From Marinobacter lipolyticus SM19 (lineage in GTDB: Bacteria > Pseudomonadota > Gammaproteobacteria > Pseudomonadales > Oleiphilaceae), in contig NZ_KE007328.1 of the NCBI RefSeq assembly GCF_000397065.2, positions 62,001-126,000 of the forward strand: a DNA stretch of 64,000 nucleotides, written 5' to 3'. The translations under genes were made by a program, and so were the position numbers. This document shows positions 47,484 to 57,832 of this stretch, in pieces (position 1 is the stretch's first letter; every line of letters starts with the position of its first letter). The notes under the pieces were generated by a model. The model did not search any database. It saw only the letters and a program-made list of their open reading frames with translations, and was not told the origin of the DNA.

Positions 47484-50400
47484 TGTCCGAGCGTCAGTAC
47501 GCGGAACTGTTCTGCTTCAGCAACTTCACGTTTCTGACCGGAGCCTCTCACCCTCAGGAGCTGGCCGAGCGGGCACACGAGCTTGGCTACACGGCTCTGG
47601 CCATCACCGATGCCTGTTCCGTTGCCGGTATCCCCCGGGCCTGGGCGGCACTGGCAGAAAGCCCGGTCCAATTGATTACCGGCAGCTGGTTTGAACTGTC
47701 CGATGTGCTGCCCGGCGCCACCACTCCACGCTTCATCCTGCTGGCCCGCACCCGCAAGGGCTATGGCCAGCTCTGCCAGTTGATCACCACCGGCCGTCGC
47801 CGGGCCGAGAAAGGCCAGTACCAGCTGTTCTGCCGTGACATTGAGACTCACACGCTGGATGACTGCTTGTGCCTGTGGCTGCCACCCTCGCCGGCCGAGG
47901 CGGCGTCCGATCAGGCCCTGGCCTGCGGCGAATGGCTGGGCCGCCTGTTTGATCTGCGGCTCTGGATTGCCGCCGCCCGCACCCTGGAGTCCGGCGAGGA
48001 ACAGCGGCTTGCCCGGATACACTGGCTGGCTGACCAGTTACGCATCCCGGTTGCCGCCGTTGGTGAAGTACACATGCACAGCCGGGAGCGCCAGCCTCTG
48101 CAGGATGTGCTCACGGCCCTGCGCAATCACACCAACCTGGAAAATGCCGGCCACTGCCTGTTCCAGAATGGGGAGCGATACCTGCGCCCATTACCCGTGC
48201 TGCAACGGCTGTTTCCACAAACCTGGCTGAATGAAACCCTGACCATTGCCCGGCAGTGCACCTTCGAGCCCGGCAGCTTGCGTTACGAATACCCGCCAGA
48301 TCTGGTACCGGAAGGCGAAACCCCTGCCGCTTACCTGAAGCGGCTGACCAGTGAGGGCGAGTGCCGGCGTTATCCGGAAGGCACGCCGCTGCAGGTCCAG
48401 AGCCTGATCCGCAAGGAGCTGGGCCTGATCTCCGAGATGAAGTACGAGCACTATTTCCTGACCATCCACGACATCGTGGCCTTTGCCCGCAGCCGGGGCA
48501 TCCTGTGCCAGGGCCGGGGTTCCGCCGCCAACTCTGCGGTCTGTTATTGCCTGGGCATCACCGAGGTGAATCCGGCCCGGGTGGAACTCCTGTTCGAGCG
48601 GTTTATTTCCAAAGACCGCAACGAGCCCCCGGATATTGATGTGGATTTTGAGCACGAACGCCGGGAAGAAGTCATCCAGTATATCTACCGGCGCTACAGC
48701 CGCGAGCGGGCCGCCCTGGCCGCCACGGTGATCCGTTACCGGCCCCGCAGCGCCATTCGCGACGTCGGTAAGGCTCTCGGCTTTGATCCCGCCCTGGTAG
48801 AACAACTGCTGGAAGGTATTGACTGGCGAGACCAGGCCACCAACTGGCGCCAGCAGATCCTGGACAAGAAAATCACCCGTAACCCGCAGGTGGCAGACCA
48901 GTTCTTTAGCCTGGTCAACACCCTGCTGGGCTTCCCACGGCACCTGTCCCAGCATGTGGGCGGGTTTGTCATCAGCGCCGGGCCGCTGGCCGAGCTGGTA
49001 CCGGTGGAAAACGCCACCATGGCCGACCGCACTGTGATCCAGTGGGACAAGGACGACCTGGAAAGCCTGGGCCTGATGAAAGTGGATGTGCTGGCCCTCG
49101 GTATGCTCTCTGCCATACGCAAGGCCCTGGAGTTAATCAGCGAAGAAAAGGGCCAGCCATTCCGCATGCAGGACATTCCCCAGGAAGACCGGGCCACCTA
49201 CGCCATGCTCCAGAAAGGCGACAGTATCGGCGTATTCCAGGTGGAATCCCGGGCCCAGATCAACATGTTGCCGCGCCTGAAACCGGAGACCTATTACGAC
49301 CTGGTGATCGAAGTGGCCATCGTACGACCCGGCCCCATCCAGGGAGACATGGTGCATCCGTACCTGCGCCGTAAACACGGCCAGGAACCAGTGGACTACC
49401 CGAATGGTGCCGTACGCAACGTTCTCGAACGTACTCTTGGCGTGCCTATCTTTCAGGAACAGGTCATCAAACTGGCCATGGTGGCGGCCGGTTTCTCCGC
49501 CGGCGAAGCCGACCAGCTGCGCCGGGCCATGGCCGCCTGGAAATCCCATGGCGACCTCACCCCGTTCCGGGAAAAACTGATTACCGGTATGCTCGAACGC
49601 GGCCACGATGCCGACTTTGCCGAACGGCTCTACCAGCAAATCTGTGGCTTCGGTGGCTACGGTTTCCCGGAATCCCACGCCGCCAGCTTTGCCTTGCTGG
49701 TGTACGTCTCCGCCTGGATCAAACGGCATTATCCCGCGGCCTTTTACTGCGCCCTGCTCAACAGCCAGCCCATGGGATTCTATTCCCCCTCACAACTGGT
49801 GCAGGACGCCCGGCGGCACGACGTTACCGTCCTTCCGCCGGACGTGAATTTCAGCCAATGGAACCACACACTGGAGAGCAAAGAACGCCACCTGCGCCTG
49901 GGCCTGAGGATCATCCAGGGCCTATCCGCCAACGGCGCCGAACGCATCCACCAGAACCGCCCGGCAACCGGCTACCGCTCCGCCAGCGAACTCCGCCATC
50001 TGGCCGCCCTGAATCAGCGGGATATGGAACTGCTTGCCGGCGCCAACGCCATGCCCGGATTCACCGCCAACCGGCATCAGGCTTACTGGCAACTGCTCGA
50101 CCACGAACAGCCTACAGAACTGTTCGCTGAGGAAACTTCGGTTGAATACCAACCGGAATACTGCACCCAACTACCGGAGCCCACGGAAGGCCAGAACGTC
50201 CTCGCCGACTACGCCAGCCAGGGCCTGACCCTGCAACGCCACCCGCTGGCCCTGCTGCGGGAACAAGGCCACCTGACGTTCTGTCTGAGCGCCGAGCAAC
50301 TCAGAACCACCAAAGCCGGCATCCCCGTCCAGGTCGCCGGTCTCGTCACCGGCCGCCAACGCCCCGGCTCCGCCTCCGGCGTGACCTTTGTGACCCTGGA

Positions 50401-50602
50401 AGACGAGACCGGTAACGTGAATGTGGTGGTGTGGCTGGAAACCGCGCGGCGGCAGCGCAAGCCGTTATTGACTGCCCGGTTACTGCATGTGAAGGGGATT
50501 CTGGAGAGAGAGGGAGACATTGTGCATGTGATGGCGGGGAAGCTTTCCGATCTGAGCCACCTGATTCAGTCGTTGCCCGTTCATTCCAGGAATTTTCATT
50601 AA
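47483..50602 (+). CDS. dnaE2: Error-prone DNA polymerase DnaE2 (ImuC)
   Basis: A C-family polymerase that performs SOS-induced translesion synthesis. It has 1039 residues. The PHP domain opens with CFSNFTFLTGASHPQELAE and ALAITDACSVAG. The polymerase acidic motif is EPPDIDVDFEHERREEV, and GFVISAGPLAELVPVENA follows. An OB fold lies near the C-terminus (GLVTGRQRPGSASGVTFVTL). Translation is coupled to imuB. Its own terminator follows. Confidence 0.96.
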   Translation: MSERQYAELFCFSNFTFLTGASHPQELAERAHELGYTALAITDACSVAGIPRAWAALAESPVQLITGSWFELSDVLPGATTPRFILLARTRKGYGQLCQLITTGRRRAEKGQYQLFCRDIETHTLDDCLCLWLPPSPAEAASDQALACGEWLGRLFDLRLWIAAARTLESGEEQRLARIHWLADQLRIPVAAVGEVHMHSRERQPLQDVLTALRNHTNLENAGHCLFQNGERYLRPLPVLQRLFPQTWLNETLTIARQCTFEPGSLRYEYPPDLVPEGETPAAYLKRLTSEGECRRYPEGTPLQVQSLIRKELGLISEMKYEHYFLTIHDIVAFARSRGILCQGRGSAANSAVCYCLGITEVNPARVELLFERFISKDRNEPPDIDVDFEHERREEVIQYIYRRYSRERAALAATVIRYRPRSAIRDVGKALGFDPALVEQLLEGIDWRDQATNWRQQILDKKITRNPQVADQFFSLVNTLLGFPRHLSQHVGGFVISAGPLAELVPVENATMADRTVIQWDKDDLESLGLMKVDVLALGMLSAIRKALELISEEKGQPFRMQDIPQEDRATYAMLQKGDSIGVFQVESRAQINMLPRLKPETYYDLVIEVAIVRPGPIQGDMVHPYLRRKHGQEPVDYPNGAVRNVLERTLGVPIFQEQVIKLAMVAAGFSAGEADQLRRAMAAWKSHGDLTPFREKLITGMLERGHDADFAERLYQQICGFGGYGFPESHAASFALLVYVSAWIKRHYPAAFYCALLNSQPMGFYSPSQLVQDARRHDVTVLPPDVNFSQWNHTLESKERHLRLGLRIIQGLSANGAERIHQNRPATGYRSASELRHLAALNQRDMELLAGANAMPGFTANRHQAYWQLLDHEQPTELFAEETSVEYQPEYCTQLPEPTEGQNVLADYASQGLTLQRHPLALLREQGHLTFCLSAEQLRTTKAGIPVQVAGLVTGRQRPGSASGVTFVTLEDETGNVNVVVWLETARRQRKPLLTARLLHVKGILEREGDIVHVMAGKLSDLSHLIQSLPVHSRNFH

Positions 50603-50603
50603 A

Positions 50604-50636
50604 AACAAAAAAACCCCGCACAAAGGCGGGGTTTTC
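50604..50636. terminator. Bidirectional terminator between dnaE2 and oadB
   Basis: CCCCGC (50614-50619) pairs with GCGGGG (50626-50631), extended by A-rich and T-rich flanks (AAAAACCCC against GGGGTTTT). It lies between convergent dnaE2 and oadB. Confidence 0.88.
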
Positions 50637-50654
50637 GGTACTGCGATAAGAGGA

Positions 50655-51989
50655 TCAGCTCAACAGCTTGATCATCACACCGGCAGCAACCGCAGAGCCG
50701 ATAACACCAGCCACGTTCGGGCCCATGGCGTGCATCAGCAGGAAGTTCTGCGGGTTAGCTTCCAGGCCAACCTTGTTGGAGACCCGCGCAGCCATCGGCA
50801 CGGCAGATACACCGGCAGAACCAATCAACGGGTTGATAGCTTCTTTGCTGAAGCGGTTCATCAGCTTCGCCATCAGAACACCAGACGCGGTGCCCACACC
50901 GAAGGCAACAATACCCAGGCCGAGAATACCCAGAGTCTGCGGATCCAGGAACTTGTCAGCCATCAGCTTGGAGCCAACCGACAGGCCCAGGAAGATCGTC
51001 ACGATGTTGATCAGCGCATTCTGGGCGGTGTCACTCAGACGCTCAACAACACCACATTCGCGCATCAGGTTACCGAAGCAGAACATACCCAGCAGCGGAG
51101 CCGCATCTGGCAGGAACAGAACCACGGCAATCAGCACTACCAACGGGAAGACGATCTTCTCCTTCTTGCTGACCGGGCGCAGCTGGGACATCTTGATGGC
51201 CCGCTCTTTCTGACTGGTCAGCGCCTTCATGATCGGCGGCTGGATCATCGGAACCAGCGCCATGTAGGCGTAGGCTGAGACCGCAATGGCACCAATCAGG
51301 TGAGGAGCCAGAACACTGGACACGTAGATGGATGTTGGGCCATCCGCGCCACCAATGATACCCACAGCCGCGGCTTCAAGGATGGTGAAATCCAGAATAC
51401 CGAAGAAATCCAGCAGGGCCGCACCGATCACGGTACCGAAGATACCGAACTGAGCAGCCGCACCCAGCAGCATGGTCTTGGGGTTCGCCAACAGCGGACC
51501 AAAGTCGGTCATGGCGCCCACACCCATAAAGATCAGCAGTGGGCCAATGGTGCTTCCGATAACCACTGAGTAGAAGTTATAGAGCATGCCATTGCCATAA
51601 CCGAAATCCTGCGCCAGCGAATTCGCCATGGCCATTTCAGAGTAGCTGGCTTCCTTGACGCCGATCTTGAAGGCTTCCTTCACCTCAGGCGTTATAGCCT
51701 GGCCGGCCTGGTAGGCCACATCAAGGGGGGCAGCCAATGCGGCCAGAATATTCGAGGCGCCGCCCTTCAAAGCAAAATGAATGGCATTTTCGGCCGCAGT
51801 CAGGGCAAGCCCTGCCTCCGGAATGTTCGCCAGGATGCCACCGAAGCCAATCGGCACCAGCAGCAGTGGCTCAAAGCCCTTGCGGATAGCAAGGAACAGC
51901 AGGAGCAGTCCAATGGCAATCATCACCACCTGGCCCGGCTCGATATTGAACAGGCCACTGCCTGTCCAGAGCGTCATAATTTTATCCAT
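50655..51989 (-). CDS. oadB: Oxaloacetate decarboxylase beta subunit (sodium pump)
   Basis: The sodium-translocating membrane subunit of a biotin-dependent decarboxylase. It has 444 residues with about nine hydrophobic segments ([35 protein letters not shown]). The conserved [17 protein letters not shown] holds catalytic residues of the pump. It follows oadA by 13 bases. The complex uses the energy of oxaloacetate (or a related keto acid) decarboxylation to export sodium. Confidence 0.95.
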   Translation of the reverse strand: MDKIMTLWTGSGLFNIEPGQVVMIAIGLLLLFLAIRKGFEPLLLVPIGFGGILANIPEAGLALTAAENAIHFALKGGASNILAALAAPLDVAYQAGQAITPEVKEAFKIGVKEASYSEMAMANSLAQDFGYGNGMLYNFYSVVIGSTIGPLLIFMGVGAMTDFGPLLANPKTMLLGAAAQFGIFGTVIGAALLDFFGILDFTILEAAAVGIIGGADGPTSIYVSSVLAPHLIGAIAVSAYAYMALVPMIQPPIMKALTSQKERAIKMSQLRPVSKKEKIVFPLVVLIAVVLFLPDAAPLLGMFCFGNLMRECGVVERLSDTAQNALINIVTIFLGLSVGSKLMADKFLDPQTLGILGLGIVAFGVGTASGVLMAKLMNRFSKEAINPLIGSAGVSAVPMAARVSNKVGLEANPQNFLLMHAMGPNVAGVIGSAVAAGVMIKLLS

Positions 51990-52002
51990 GGAATGCTGGC
52001 CC

Positions 52003-53790
52003 TTATGCGATTGTCAGCATTTCATCATCAGGGGAGACGGCATCACCGACCTTGATGAAGACTTCGCCGATAGTACCGGCCTTGGGTGCGCGAACCTCGG
52101 TTTCCATCTTCATGGCTTCGAGGATAATCAGCACATCGCCTTCTTCTACGGTGTCACCCGGAGAAACCAGAACCTTGAAGATGTTACCGCCCAGGGGCGC
52201 AACTACAGGCTCACCTTCGCCAGCAGCAGGTGCTGGTGTTGAAGATGCAGCCGGCGCAGAAGCAGCACCGCCCTCACCCTGGATCTGGCTGATCTCACCA
52301 CCTTCAGATACTGCCACCACGAACTTCTTGCCGTTCACCTCAACGGTGTAAGTCTCGGGGCCTTCAGTCTTCTTGGCAGGTGCGGCATCTTCGGCGGTCG
52401 GAACCGGCTCGAATGCATCCGGGTTGTTGCGGTTTTCCAGGAACTTGAGACCGATCTGCGGGAACAGAGCGTAGGTCAGCACGTCGTCCACGACGTTGTC
52501 TGCCAGCTTGATGCCCTTCTCGTCCGCCAGCTTCTTCAGCTCGTCGGTCAGTTTGTCCATTTCTGGTTCAAGCACATCCGCTGGACGACAGGTCATCACT
52601 TCCTTTCCATCCAGAACACGCTCCTGCAATTCCTTGTTCATTGGCGCCGGTGCTGCACCGTACTCGCCCTTCAGGATCGCAGAGGTTTCCTTGGAGATGG
52701 ACTTGTAGCGTTCACCAGTCAGAACGTTCAGTACCGCCTGGGTACCCACGATCTGTGAGGTCGGCGTTACCAGCGGGATGAAGCCCAGGTCTTCGCGAAC
52801 CTTGGGAATCTCGTCCAGAACCTGGTCGAACTTGTCGCTTGCGTTCTGTTCGCGCAGCTGGTTTTCCATATTGGTCAGCATGCCACCCGGTACCTGGGCA
52901 ATCAGGATGCGGGAATCGGTACCCCGGAGGCTGCCTTCAAACTTCGCGTACTTCTTACGTACCTGACGGAAGTAGCTGGCGATCTCTTCGAGCAGATTCA
53001 GGTCAAGACCGGTGTCACGGTCAGTACCTTCCAGGATGGCAACCACAGCTTCTGTGGGCGAGTGACCATAGGTCATACTCATGGAAGAGATGGCCGTATC
53101 CACGTTATCAATACCGGCTTCCGCCGCCTTGATGGCGGTGGCGGTAGACATGCCTGTGGTCGCGTGGCACTGCATGTGAATCGGGATATCCAGTTCTTTC
53201 TTCAGACGGCTGACCAGGTCAAAAGCCACATAAGGCTTGAGAATACCCGCCATATCCTTGATGGCAATGGAGTCCGCACCCATATCGGCGACTTCCTTTG
53301 CCAGCTCTACCCACATGTCGATGGTGTGCACCGGGCTGGTCGTGTAGGCAATAGTGCCCTGCGCATGCTTTCCGGTCTTGCGTACGGCCTTGATGGCGCG
53401 ATCCAGGTTACGGGGATCATTCATCGCATCAAAAATACGGAACACGTCGACGCCATTCTCGGCAGCACGCTCACAGAAACGGTCCACAACATCATCCGCG
53501 TAATGACGGTAACCCAACAGGTTCTGGCCCCGCAGAAGCATTTGCTGCTGAGTGTTGGGCATGGCCTTTTTCAGTTCGCGGATACGCTCCCAGGGGTCTT
53601 CGCCCAGGTAACGGATGCAGGAGTCGAAGGTAGCTCCACCCCAGGATTCCAGAGACCAGAAACCGACTTTGTCGAGTTTCTCGGCAATGGGCAGCATGTC
53701 GTCAAGCCGCATACGGGTGGCGAGCAGGGATTGGTGGGCGTCACGCAGGATAACGTCCGTAATCCCCAGCGGTTTCTTTGTGTCAGTCAT
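52003..53790 (-). CDS. oadA: Oxaloacetate decarboxylase alpha subunit, biotin-carrying
   Basis: A carboxyltransferase of 595 residues. The TIM-barrel part has [18 protein letters not shown], the catalytic-site ESWGGATFD and [12 protein letters not shown]-terminal biotinyl domain, after an Ala/Pro linker ([13 protein letters not shown]), carries the biotin lysine in [11 protein letters not shown]. The start is ATG at 53790; upstream in-frame sequence overlaps oadG and is not family-like. Middle gene of oadGAB. Confidence 0.96.
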   Translation of the reverse strand: MTDTKKPLGITDVILRDAHQSLLATRMRLDDMLPIAEKLDKVGFWSLESWGGATFDSCIRYLGEDPWERIRELKKAMPNTQQQMLLRGQNLLGYRHYADDVVDRFCERAAENGVDVFRIFDAMNDPRNLDRAIKAVRKTGKHAQGTIAYTTSPVHTIDMWVELAKEVADMGADSIAIKDMAGILKPYVAFDLVSRLKKELDIPIHMQCHATTGMSTATAIKAAEAGIDNVDTAISSMSMTYGHSPTEAVVAILEGTDRDTGLDLNLLEEIASYFRQVRKKYAKFEGSLRGTDSRILIAQVPGGMLTNMENQLREQNASDKFDQVLDEIPKVREDLGFIPLVTPTSQIVGTQAVLNVLTGERYKSISKETSAILKGEYGAAPAPMNKELQERVLDGKEVMTCRPADVLEPEMDKLTDELKKLADEKGIKLADNVVDDVLTYALFPQIGLKFLENRNNPDAFEPVPTAEDAAPAKKTEGPETYTVEVNGKKFVVAVSEGGEISQIQGEGGAASAPAASSTPAPAAGEGEPVVAPLGGNIFKVLVSPGDTVEEGDVLIILEAMKMETEVRAPKAGTIGEVFIKVGDAVSPDDEMLTIA

Positions 53791-53830
53791 CGTGTCAGCC
53801 TTCTGTTTAAAGGTTCTATCTTTTACCGGG

Positions 53831-54082
53831 TCACTTCTTGTGGCGCGACCGGAATTGTGCAATCGCCTTCTTGATGGCCTCGGCGGTGTCAGGGTCAACC
53901 GACGTTGGCGCCTTGGGCTTGGCACGTGGCGTTCTGGCCGGGGTTGCCGGCTCTGGCGGCGCAAACCGTGAGATGAGCTTGGACATGAGCAGCGTTGCGA
54001 ATACCAGCACAACCAGGAACGCAAACACGAACCCCATACCTGCAATCATCAGATCTACGGCTTGTGACATCAGGTCATTCAT
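53831..54082 (-). CDS. oadG: Oxaloacetate decarboxylase gamma subunit
   Basis: An 83-residue single-span membrane subunit: [37 protein letters not shown], then a Pro/Ala-rich linker ([18 protein letters not shown]) and a charged C-terminus ([11 protein letters not shown]). It tethers and stabilises the alpha-beta complex and can bind zinc in the family. First gene of the operon; the 225-base region upstream (54083-54307) probably contains the promoter, which I could not place. Confidence 0.9.
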   Translation of the reverse strand: MNDLMSQAVDLMIAGMGFVFAFLVVLVFATLLMSKLISRFAPPEPATPARTPRAKPKAPTSVDPDTAEAIKKAIAQFRSRHKK

Positions 54083-54307
54083 ATCGAATAGCTACCTGTA
54101 TTGGTTTGTGTGATTTCCCCGACTTGCCCGGTGCAACCGGATTGGACTAAGGTCATAGGTCCAACAAAAACAATTCGGGAGGCAAAATCCTGCGTAATTT
54201 ACCGTTTTAGATTGCCATGGGCAACCTGAATGCGAATTACTATACGCGCTTTCCGAGCCTCAAGACCCATTATGACAGAAATGGGTCCCGCCTTAATCCG
54301 CCGTCAC

Positions 54308-55681
54308 TCAGGCATATCGGACGCGCATTTTACGGCCTTTTATCCTGCCATTCTCCAGCCTCTTCAGCGCCTCTCCGGCGACACTACGGTCAACTGCCAC
54401 AAAGCACTGGAAGTCAAACAGATCAATTTTGCCAACGGCTTTGCCCGGGATACCCGCCTCTCCTGTGAGCGCTCCCAATACATCTCCCGGCCGGACCTTG
54501 TCCTTGCGGCCGCCAGAAATACATAACGTGCGCATCGTCGGCACAAGCGGCCTGTCAGGGTTGGCTAACAGTTTTTCTGTATCTCCCCACCGCACTTCCT
54601 CGTCACGCAGGGATTCCAGACGGGAAATCTTATGGCCTTGGGAGGGTGTACTCAGAGTCACTGCCAGACCCGCCTCACCTGCCCGGCCGGTGCGGCCAAC
54701 CCGATGTGTGTGAACCTCCGGATCTCTGGCCGGCTCGACATTTACCACCAGCGGCAACGCTTTGATGTCCAACCCACGGGCAGCAACATCCGTTGCCACC
54801 AGGACCGAGCAACTCTGGTTCCCGAAGCGAACCAGCACACTGTCACGATCCCTTTGTTCGAGATCTCCGTGCAGGGGCAAAGCCGAGAAGCCGCGATCGC
54901 CTAAAGCCGCAGCCAGTTCATCGCACTGCTGCTTGGTGGTGCAGAAGGCAATACAGGAGGTAGGCTGAAGATCCGACAACAGCGCCGCCAGCGCATCCGC
55001 CTGCCGGCCGGAAGCAATCTCATAAAAAATTTCACGAATGTCGGGCTTCTCAATATGCCCTTCAACCCGGATATCGATCGGATTGGACTGGTAACGTTCA
55101 CTGAGTGTGCGAATAGCGTCCGGCCAGGTTGCCGAAAACATCAGGGTCTGACGCTGCGATGGCGCCTGACTGATGATATCTTCCACCGTATCCTGAAACC
55201 CCATATCCAGCATGCGATCCGCTTCATCCAGCACCAGGGTTTGCAGCTTATCCAGGATCAGAGTGCCCTTGCGCAGATGGTCCTGGATACGTCCCGGCGT
55301 ACCAACAACGATATGGGCGCCATGACTCAGGGAACCAATCTGTGGTCCTATGGCAACACCACCACACAGCGTCAACACCTTTACATTGGTCTTTGCCCGC
55401 GCCAGTTCCCGCAAAGCTTTGGCCACCTGATCGGCAAGTTCCCGGGTCGGACATAAAACCAGCCCCTGAACCGAAAACTGCCGCGGCCTGAGCTTCTCAA
55501 TCAGTCCGATCCCGAACGCCGCTGTTTTACCACTGCCGGTTTGCGCCATGGCAATGACATCCTTCCCAGCGATGGCAGCAGGCAACGCCCTGGCCTGTAT
55601 GGGCGTGGGTTGCTGGAATCCCAACTGTGCAAGATTGGAGACCATGGCCTGCGAAAGGCCAAGCTGGTTAAAGGAAGACAT
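54308..55681 (-). CDS. dbpA: ATP-dependent RNA helicase DbpA
   Basis: A DEAD-box helicase of 457 residues acting in 50S assembly on 23S rRNA hairpin 92. Motifs are the Q motif GFQQPTPIQ, AQTGSGKT, DEADRMLDMG, SAT (FSATWP) and HRVGRTGRAG. The C-terminal RRM-like DbpA domain (LCISGGRKDKVRPGDVLGALTGEAG, FVAVDRSVAGEALKRLE) gives rRNA specificity. The start ATG at 55681 (MSSFNQLGLSQAMV) is typical. Confidence 0.95.
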   Translation of the reverse strand: MSSFNQLGLSQAMVSNLAQLGFQQPTPIQARALPAAIAGKDVIAMAQTGSGKTAAFGIGLIEKLRPRQFSVQGLVLCPTRELADQVAKALRELARAKTNVKVLTLCGGVAIGPQIGSLSHGAHIVVGTPGRIQDHLRKGTLILDKLQTLVLDEADRMLDMGFQDTVEDIISQAPSQRQTLMFSATWPDAIRTLSERYQSNPIDIRVEGHIEKPDIREIFYEIASGRQADALAALLSDLQPTSCIAFCTTKQQCDELAAALGDRGFSALPLHGDLEQRDRDSVLVRFGNQSCSVLVATDVAARGLDIKALPLVVNVEPARDPEVHTHRVGRTGRAGEAGLAVTLSTPSQGHKISRLESLRDEEVRWGDTEKLLANPDRPLVPTMRTLCISGGRKDKVRPGDVLGALTGEAGIPGKAVGKIDLFDFQCFVAVDRSVAGEALKRLENGRIKGRKMRVRYA

Positions 55682-55756
55682 AAATAGAAAATCCTGAAAT
55701 GAATAATGCTGGTTATGGCGGAGTTTGCAGTGCGCGTATACTACCTTATCAACGCA

Positions 55757-55792
55757 CGCCCCGTCTGGTTAATTCATCATCAAGACGGGCGT
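55757..55792. repeat. Hairpin sharing a motif with the palindrome at 57073-57127
   Basis: CCCGTCT (55760-55766 region) pairs with AGACGGG across a loop containing GGTTAATTCATC. The left arm CCGTCTGGTTAATTC differs in one base from CCGCCTGGTTAATTC at 57079-57093. It lies upstream of the DUF2058 gene. Confidence 0.55.
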
Positions 55793-55822
55793 CAGAGTCA
55801 GCAACTATAGAGGGAGGCGTCG

Positions 55823-56359
55823 ATGGCATCACTTCAGGACCAGCTACTGAAAGCAGGACTTGCCGATGAAAAAAAAGCCAAGGCCATTCGCAACGAAAAG
55901 AAAAAGCAACGGAAGCAGCAACCCAAAGGAACCGTGCAGGTCAGCGAGGCTGAAATCCGCGCCCGCAAGGCCCGGGAAGAGAAAGCAGAGCGTGATCGCC
56001 AATTAAACCTGGAACGCCAGAAGGAAGCCGAGAAAAAAGCCATTCAGGCACAGATTCGCCAATTGGTTAACACCAACCGACTGGACCGATCCCGGGGCGA
56101 AACCTCCTACCAGTTTGTTCACGACAAGAAAATCAAGAAAATCTTCGTCGACGACAAAATGGTCGACCAGCTGTCCCGGGGCCGCCTGGCCATTGTGTTC
56201 GTCAACGATCAGTACGAAATCGTTGCCGAAGGCGTTGCGCGGAAAATTCAGGAGCGGGATGAAAATGCCGTGGTTGTACTCCATGACCGCCAAAAAGACG
56301 ATGTCGGTGAGGACGATCCTTATGCCGGGTTCGAGATCCCTGACGATCTGATGTGGTGA
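55823..56359 (+). CDS. DUF2058-family protein (YaiL-like)
   Basis: A 178-residue basic/acidic protein. The N-terminal 75 residues are a highly charged helix (MASLQDQLLKAGLADEKKAK, then KKKQRKQQPKG and REEKAERDRQLNLERQKEAEKKA). A compact C-terminal domain follows (SYQFVHDKKIKKIFVDDKM... AIVFVNDQYEIVAEGVARKI). This matches DUF2058/YaiL, described as nucleoprotein- or polysome-associated, with function unsettled. Divergent from dbpA, which is consistent with an RNA-related role. GGGAGG precedes the ATG. Confidence 0.9.
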   Translation: MASLQDQLLKAGLADEKKAKAIRNEKKKQRKQQPKGTVQVSEAEIRARKAREEKAERDRQLNLERQKEAEKKAIQAQIRQLVNTNRLDRSRGETSYQFVHDKKIKKIFVDDKMVDQLSRGRLAIVFVNDQYEIVAEGVARKIQERDENAVVVLHDRQKDDVGEDDPYAGFEIPDDLMW

Positions 56360-56484
56360 TCGCCCACATGTTCTTCTGGGCCAAATTGCTGATTATTTGT
56401 TATGAGGTGCATCTGATTTGCCACTTCATGCGAATACTCCTATGCGGCTTACCGCTAAAACAGCAAAAACCAAGGAGAACACCG

Positions 56485-56997
56485 ATGAAATCATCCAGCG
56501 TAAAAACCCTGATGGCAGCAACTCTGACCTGTGCCGCCATGGGCGTATCGTCTGCGGCCATGGCGGGTCACACTAACCACGTGCTGACCACCCAGTTAAG
56601 CGCCAAGGAGATGGTAGGTAGCAAAGGCGACCCCAACGGCAAAGGGCATGGCCACGTTTTCGGTGTGGACGGTGACCCCACGACTCTGTGTTACATCCTT
56701 CAGGTAAAAGGCATTCAGACTGTACCGGTGGGCGAAGGCATGGCTGCCCACATCCATGAAGCGGGCAAAGGCATGAATGGTGCCCCGATTGCCATGCTTG
56801 CAGGCCCTGAAGACGGCGATGCAGCGGACTGCCTGACCGAAGGCGAGAAAGGCAAGTTCCCGACAGGTGAGAGCGGTATCGTAAAGCGTATTCTTGAGAA
56901 TCCGTCCGACTTCTACATTAACGTGCACAATCCGGAATACCCCGATGGTGCTGTTCGTGGACAGCTGATGGGAGCGGACCAAAAACACAAAATGTGA
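56485..56997 (+). CDS. Secreted CHRD-domain protein
   Basis: A 170-residue exported protein. Signal peptide MKSSSVKTLMAATLTCAAMG, with cleavage near AAMAGH. The remainder is a CHRD (chordin-like) domain: LTTQLSAKEMVGSKGDPNGKG, AAHIHEAGKGMNGAP, and FYINVHNPEYPDGAVRGQLM, with the typical His-x-His and N-V-H motifs. Two cysteines (in TLCYIL and ADCLTE) may form a disulphide. AAGGAGA precedes the ATG. The molecular role of bacterial CHRD proteins is unknown. Confidence 0.88.
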   Translation: MKSSSVKTLMAATLTCAAMGVSSAAMAGHTNHVLTTQLSAKEMVGSKGDPNGKGHGHVFGVDGDPTTLCYILQVKGIQTVPVGEGMAAHIHEAGKGMNGAPIAMLAGPEDGDAADCLTEGEKGKFPTGESGIVKRILENPSDFYINVHNPEYPDGAVRGQLMGADQKHKM

Positions 56998-57072
56998 GAA
57001 TTCAGGCCAGGAGGCCGGAAAGGATGGCCTATCAGGACGGTCAGGGTGACTACTAGAGGTGGTAACAACGTT

Positions 57073-57127
57073 AGCGTCCCGCCTGGTTAATTCGCAGCAG
57101 GTTAACGAATTAGCCAGACGGAACGCT
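57073..57127. repeat. Long imperfect palindrome downstream of the DedA-like gene
   Basis: Arms 57073-57094 and 57106-57127 pair over 22 positions with three mismatches and an 11-base loop. In RNA read from the minus strand all three mismatches become G-U pairs. That strand carries the 3' end of the DedA-like gene, which stops five bases away. No T-run follows. Confidence 0.7.
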
Positions 57128-57131
57128 ATGT

Positions 57132-57767
57132 CTAAAGCTCCAGTATATAGAACAACAACGGCACCGGTGCCACCGCCAATGCCACGGTTAACAAGTACTG
57201 ATAGTATGGAATCAGCCGACTCATACCGAGCACCAAACTAATCCCCCCTCCTCCACCGATCAACGCATTACCCGGCAGATTCAACAACGCGGCAACCGCC
57301 AAAAACCGGTGGCGCAGCAAAAACGGAACGATGCCCGCTGGAGCCAGATTGTAGATTTTGCCTATCCGCTCCGAGGGTGACACCTCTTCCACCTGCATCA
57401 CCATCTTCGCAGCACGATGGAAATGCAGCCATTGCAACAATCGGCTGATGGTACGCTCAGGCATCAACCGGCCAACCCAATAACTGATGGACAAGGCCAG
57501 AACAGTACTCATGTAGACGAGCAATGCTCCCTCCCCCCCCAGCAGCAGTAACAGCGCAAGCCCAATCTCAATGCCTGGCATAAAGGGGATTGCCATCAAC
57601 ATAACGTAAAGCCCGGCCGCACTCAGGACCATCAGATGCAGCACCGGCTCATGCCGTGGAAATACCTGGAAATCCAGCTCATCTACCAGAGCGTGCCCCA
57701 TCAAATTCAACCCGACTGCCAGGGACACCAATAAAGCCAACCTAACGAATCGACCGCTCAGCGCCAT
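57132..57767 (-). CDS. DedA/VTT-like integral membrane protein
   Basis: A 211-residue inner-membrane protein with five or six hydrophobic segments (LALLVSLAVGLNLMGHAL, LMVLSAAGLYVMLMAIPFMPG, IGLALLLLLGGEGALLVYMS, and the C-terminal YLLTVALAVAPVPLLFYIL). The block FLLRHRFLAVAALLNLPGNA followed by a poly-Gly stretch resembles the conserved R...LPGN...G of the VTT (DedA/SNARE-associated) fold. The assignment is a guess from pattern. Members of that superfamily act in lipid transport. Confidence 0.7.
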   Translation of the reverse strand: MALSGRFVRLALLVSLAVGLNLMGHALVDELDFQVFPRHEPVLHLMVLSAAGLYVMLMAIPFMPGIEIGLALLLLLGGEGALLVYMSTVLALSISYWVGRLMPERTISRLLQWLHFHRAAKMVMQVEEVSPSERIGKIYNLAPAGIVPFLLRHRFLAVAALLNLPGNALIGGGGGISLVLGMSRLIPYYQYLLTVALAVAPVPLLFYILEL

Positions 57768-57832
57768 GACCTCTGCTCACCTTTCCACTCCAGGCCATCA
57801 ATTGGCGATGCCAGGAAACACCGAAAAGCCCC

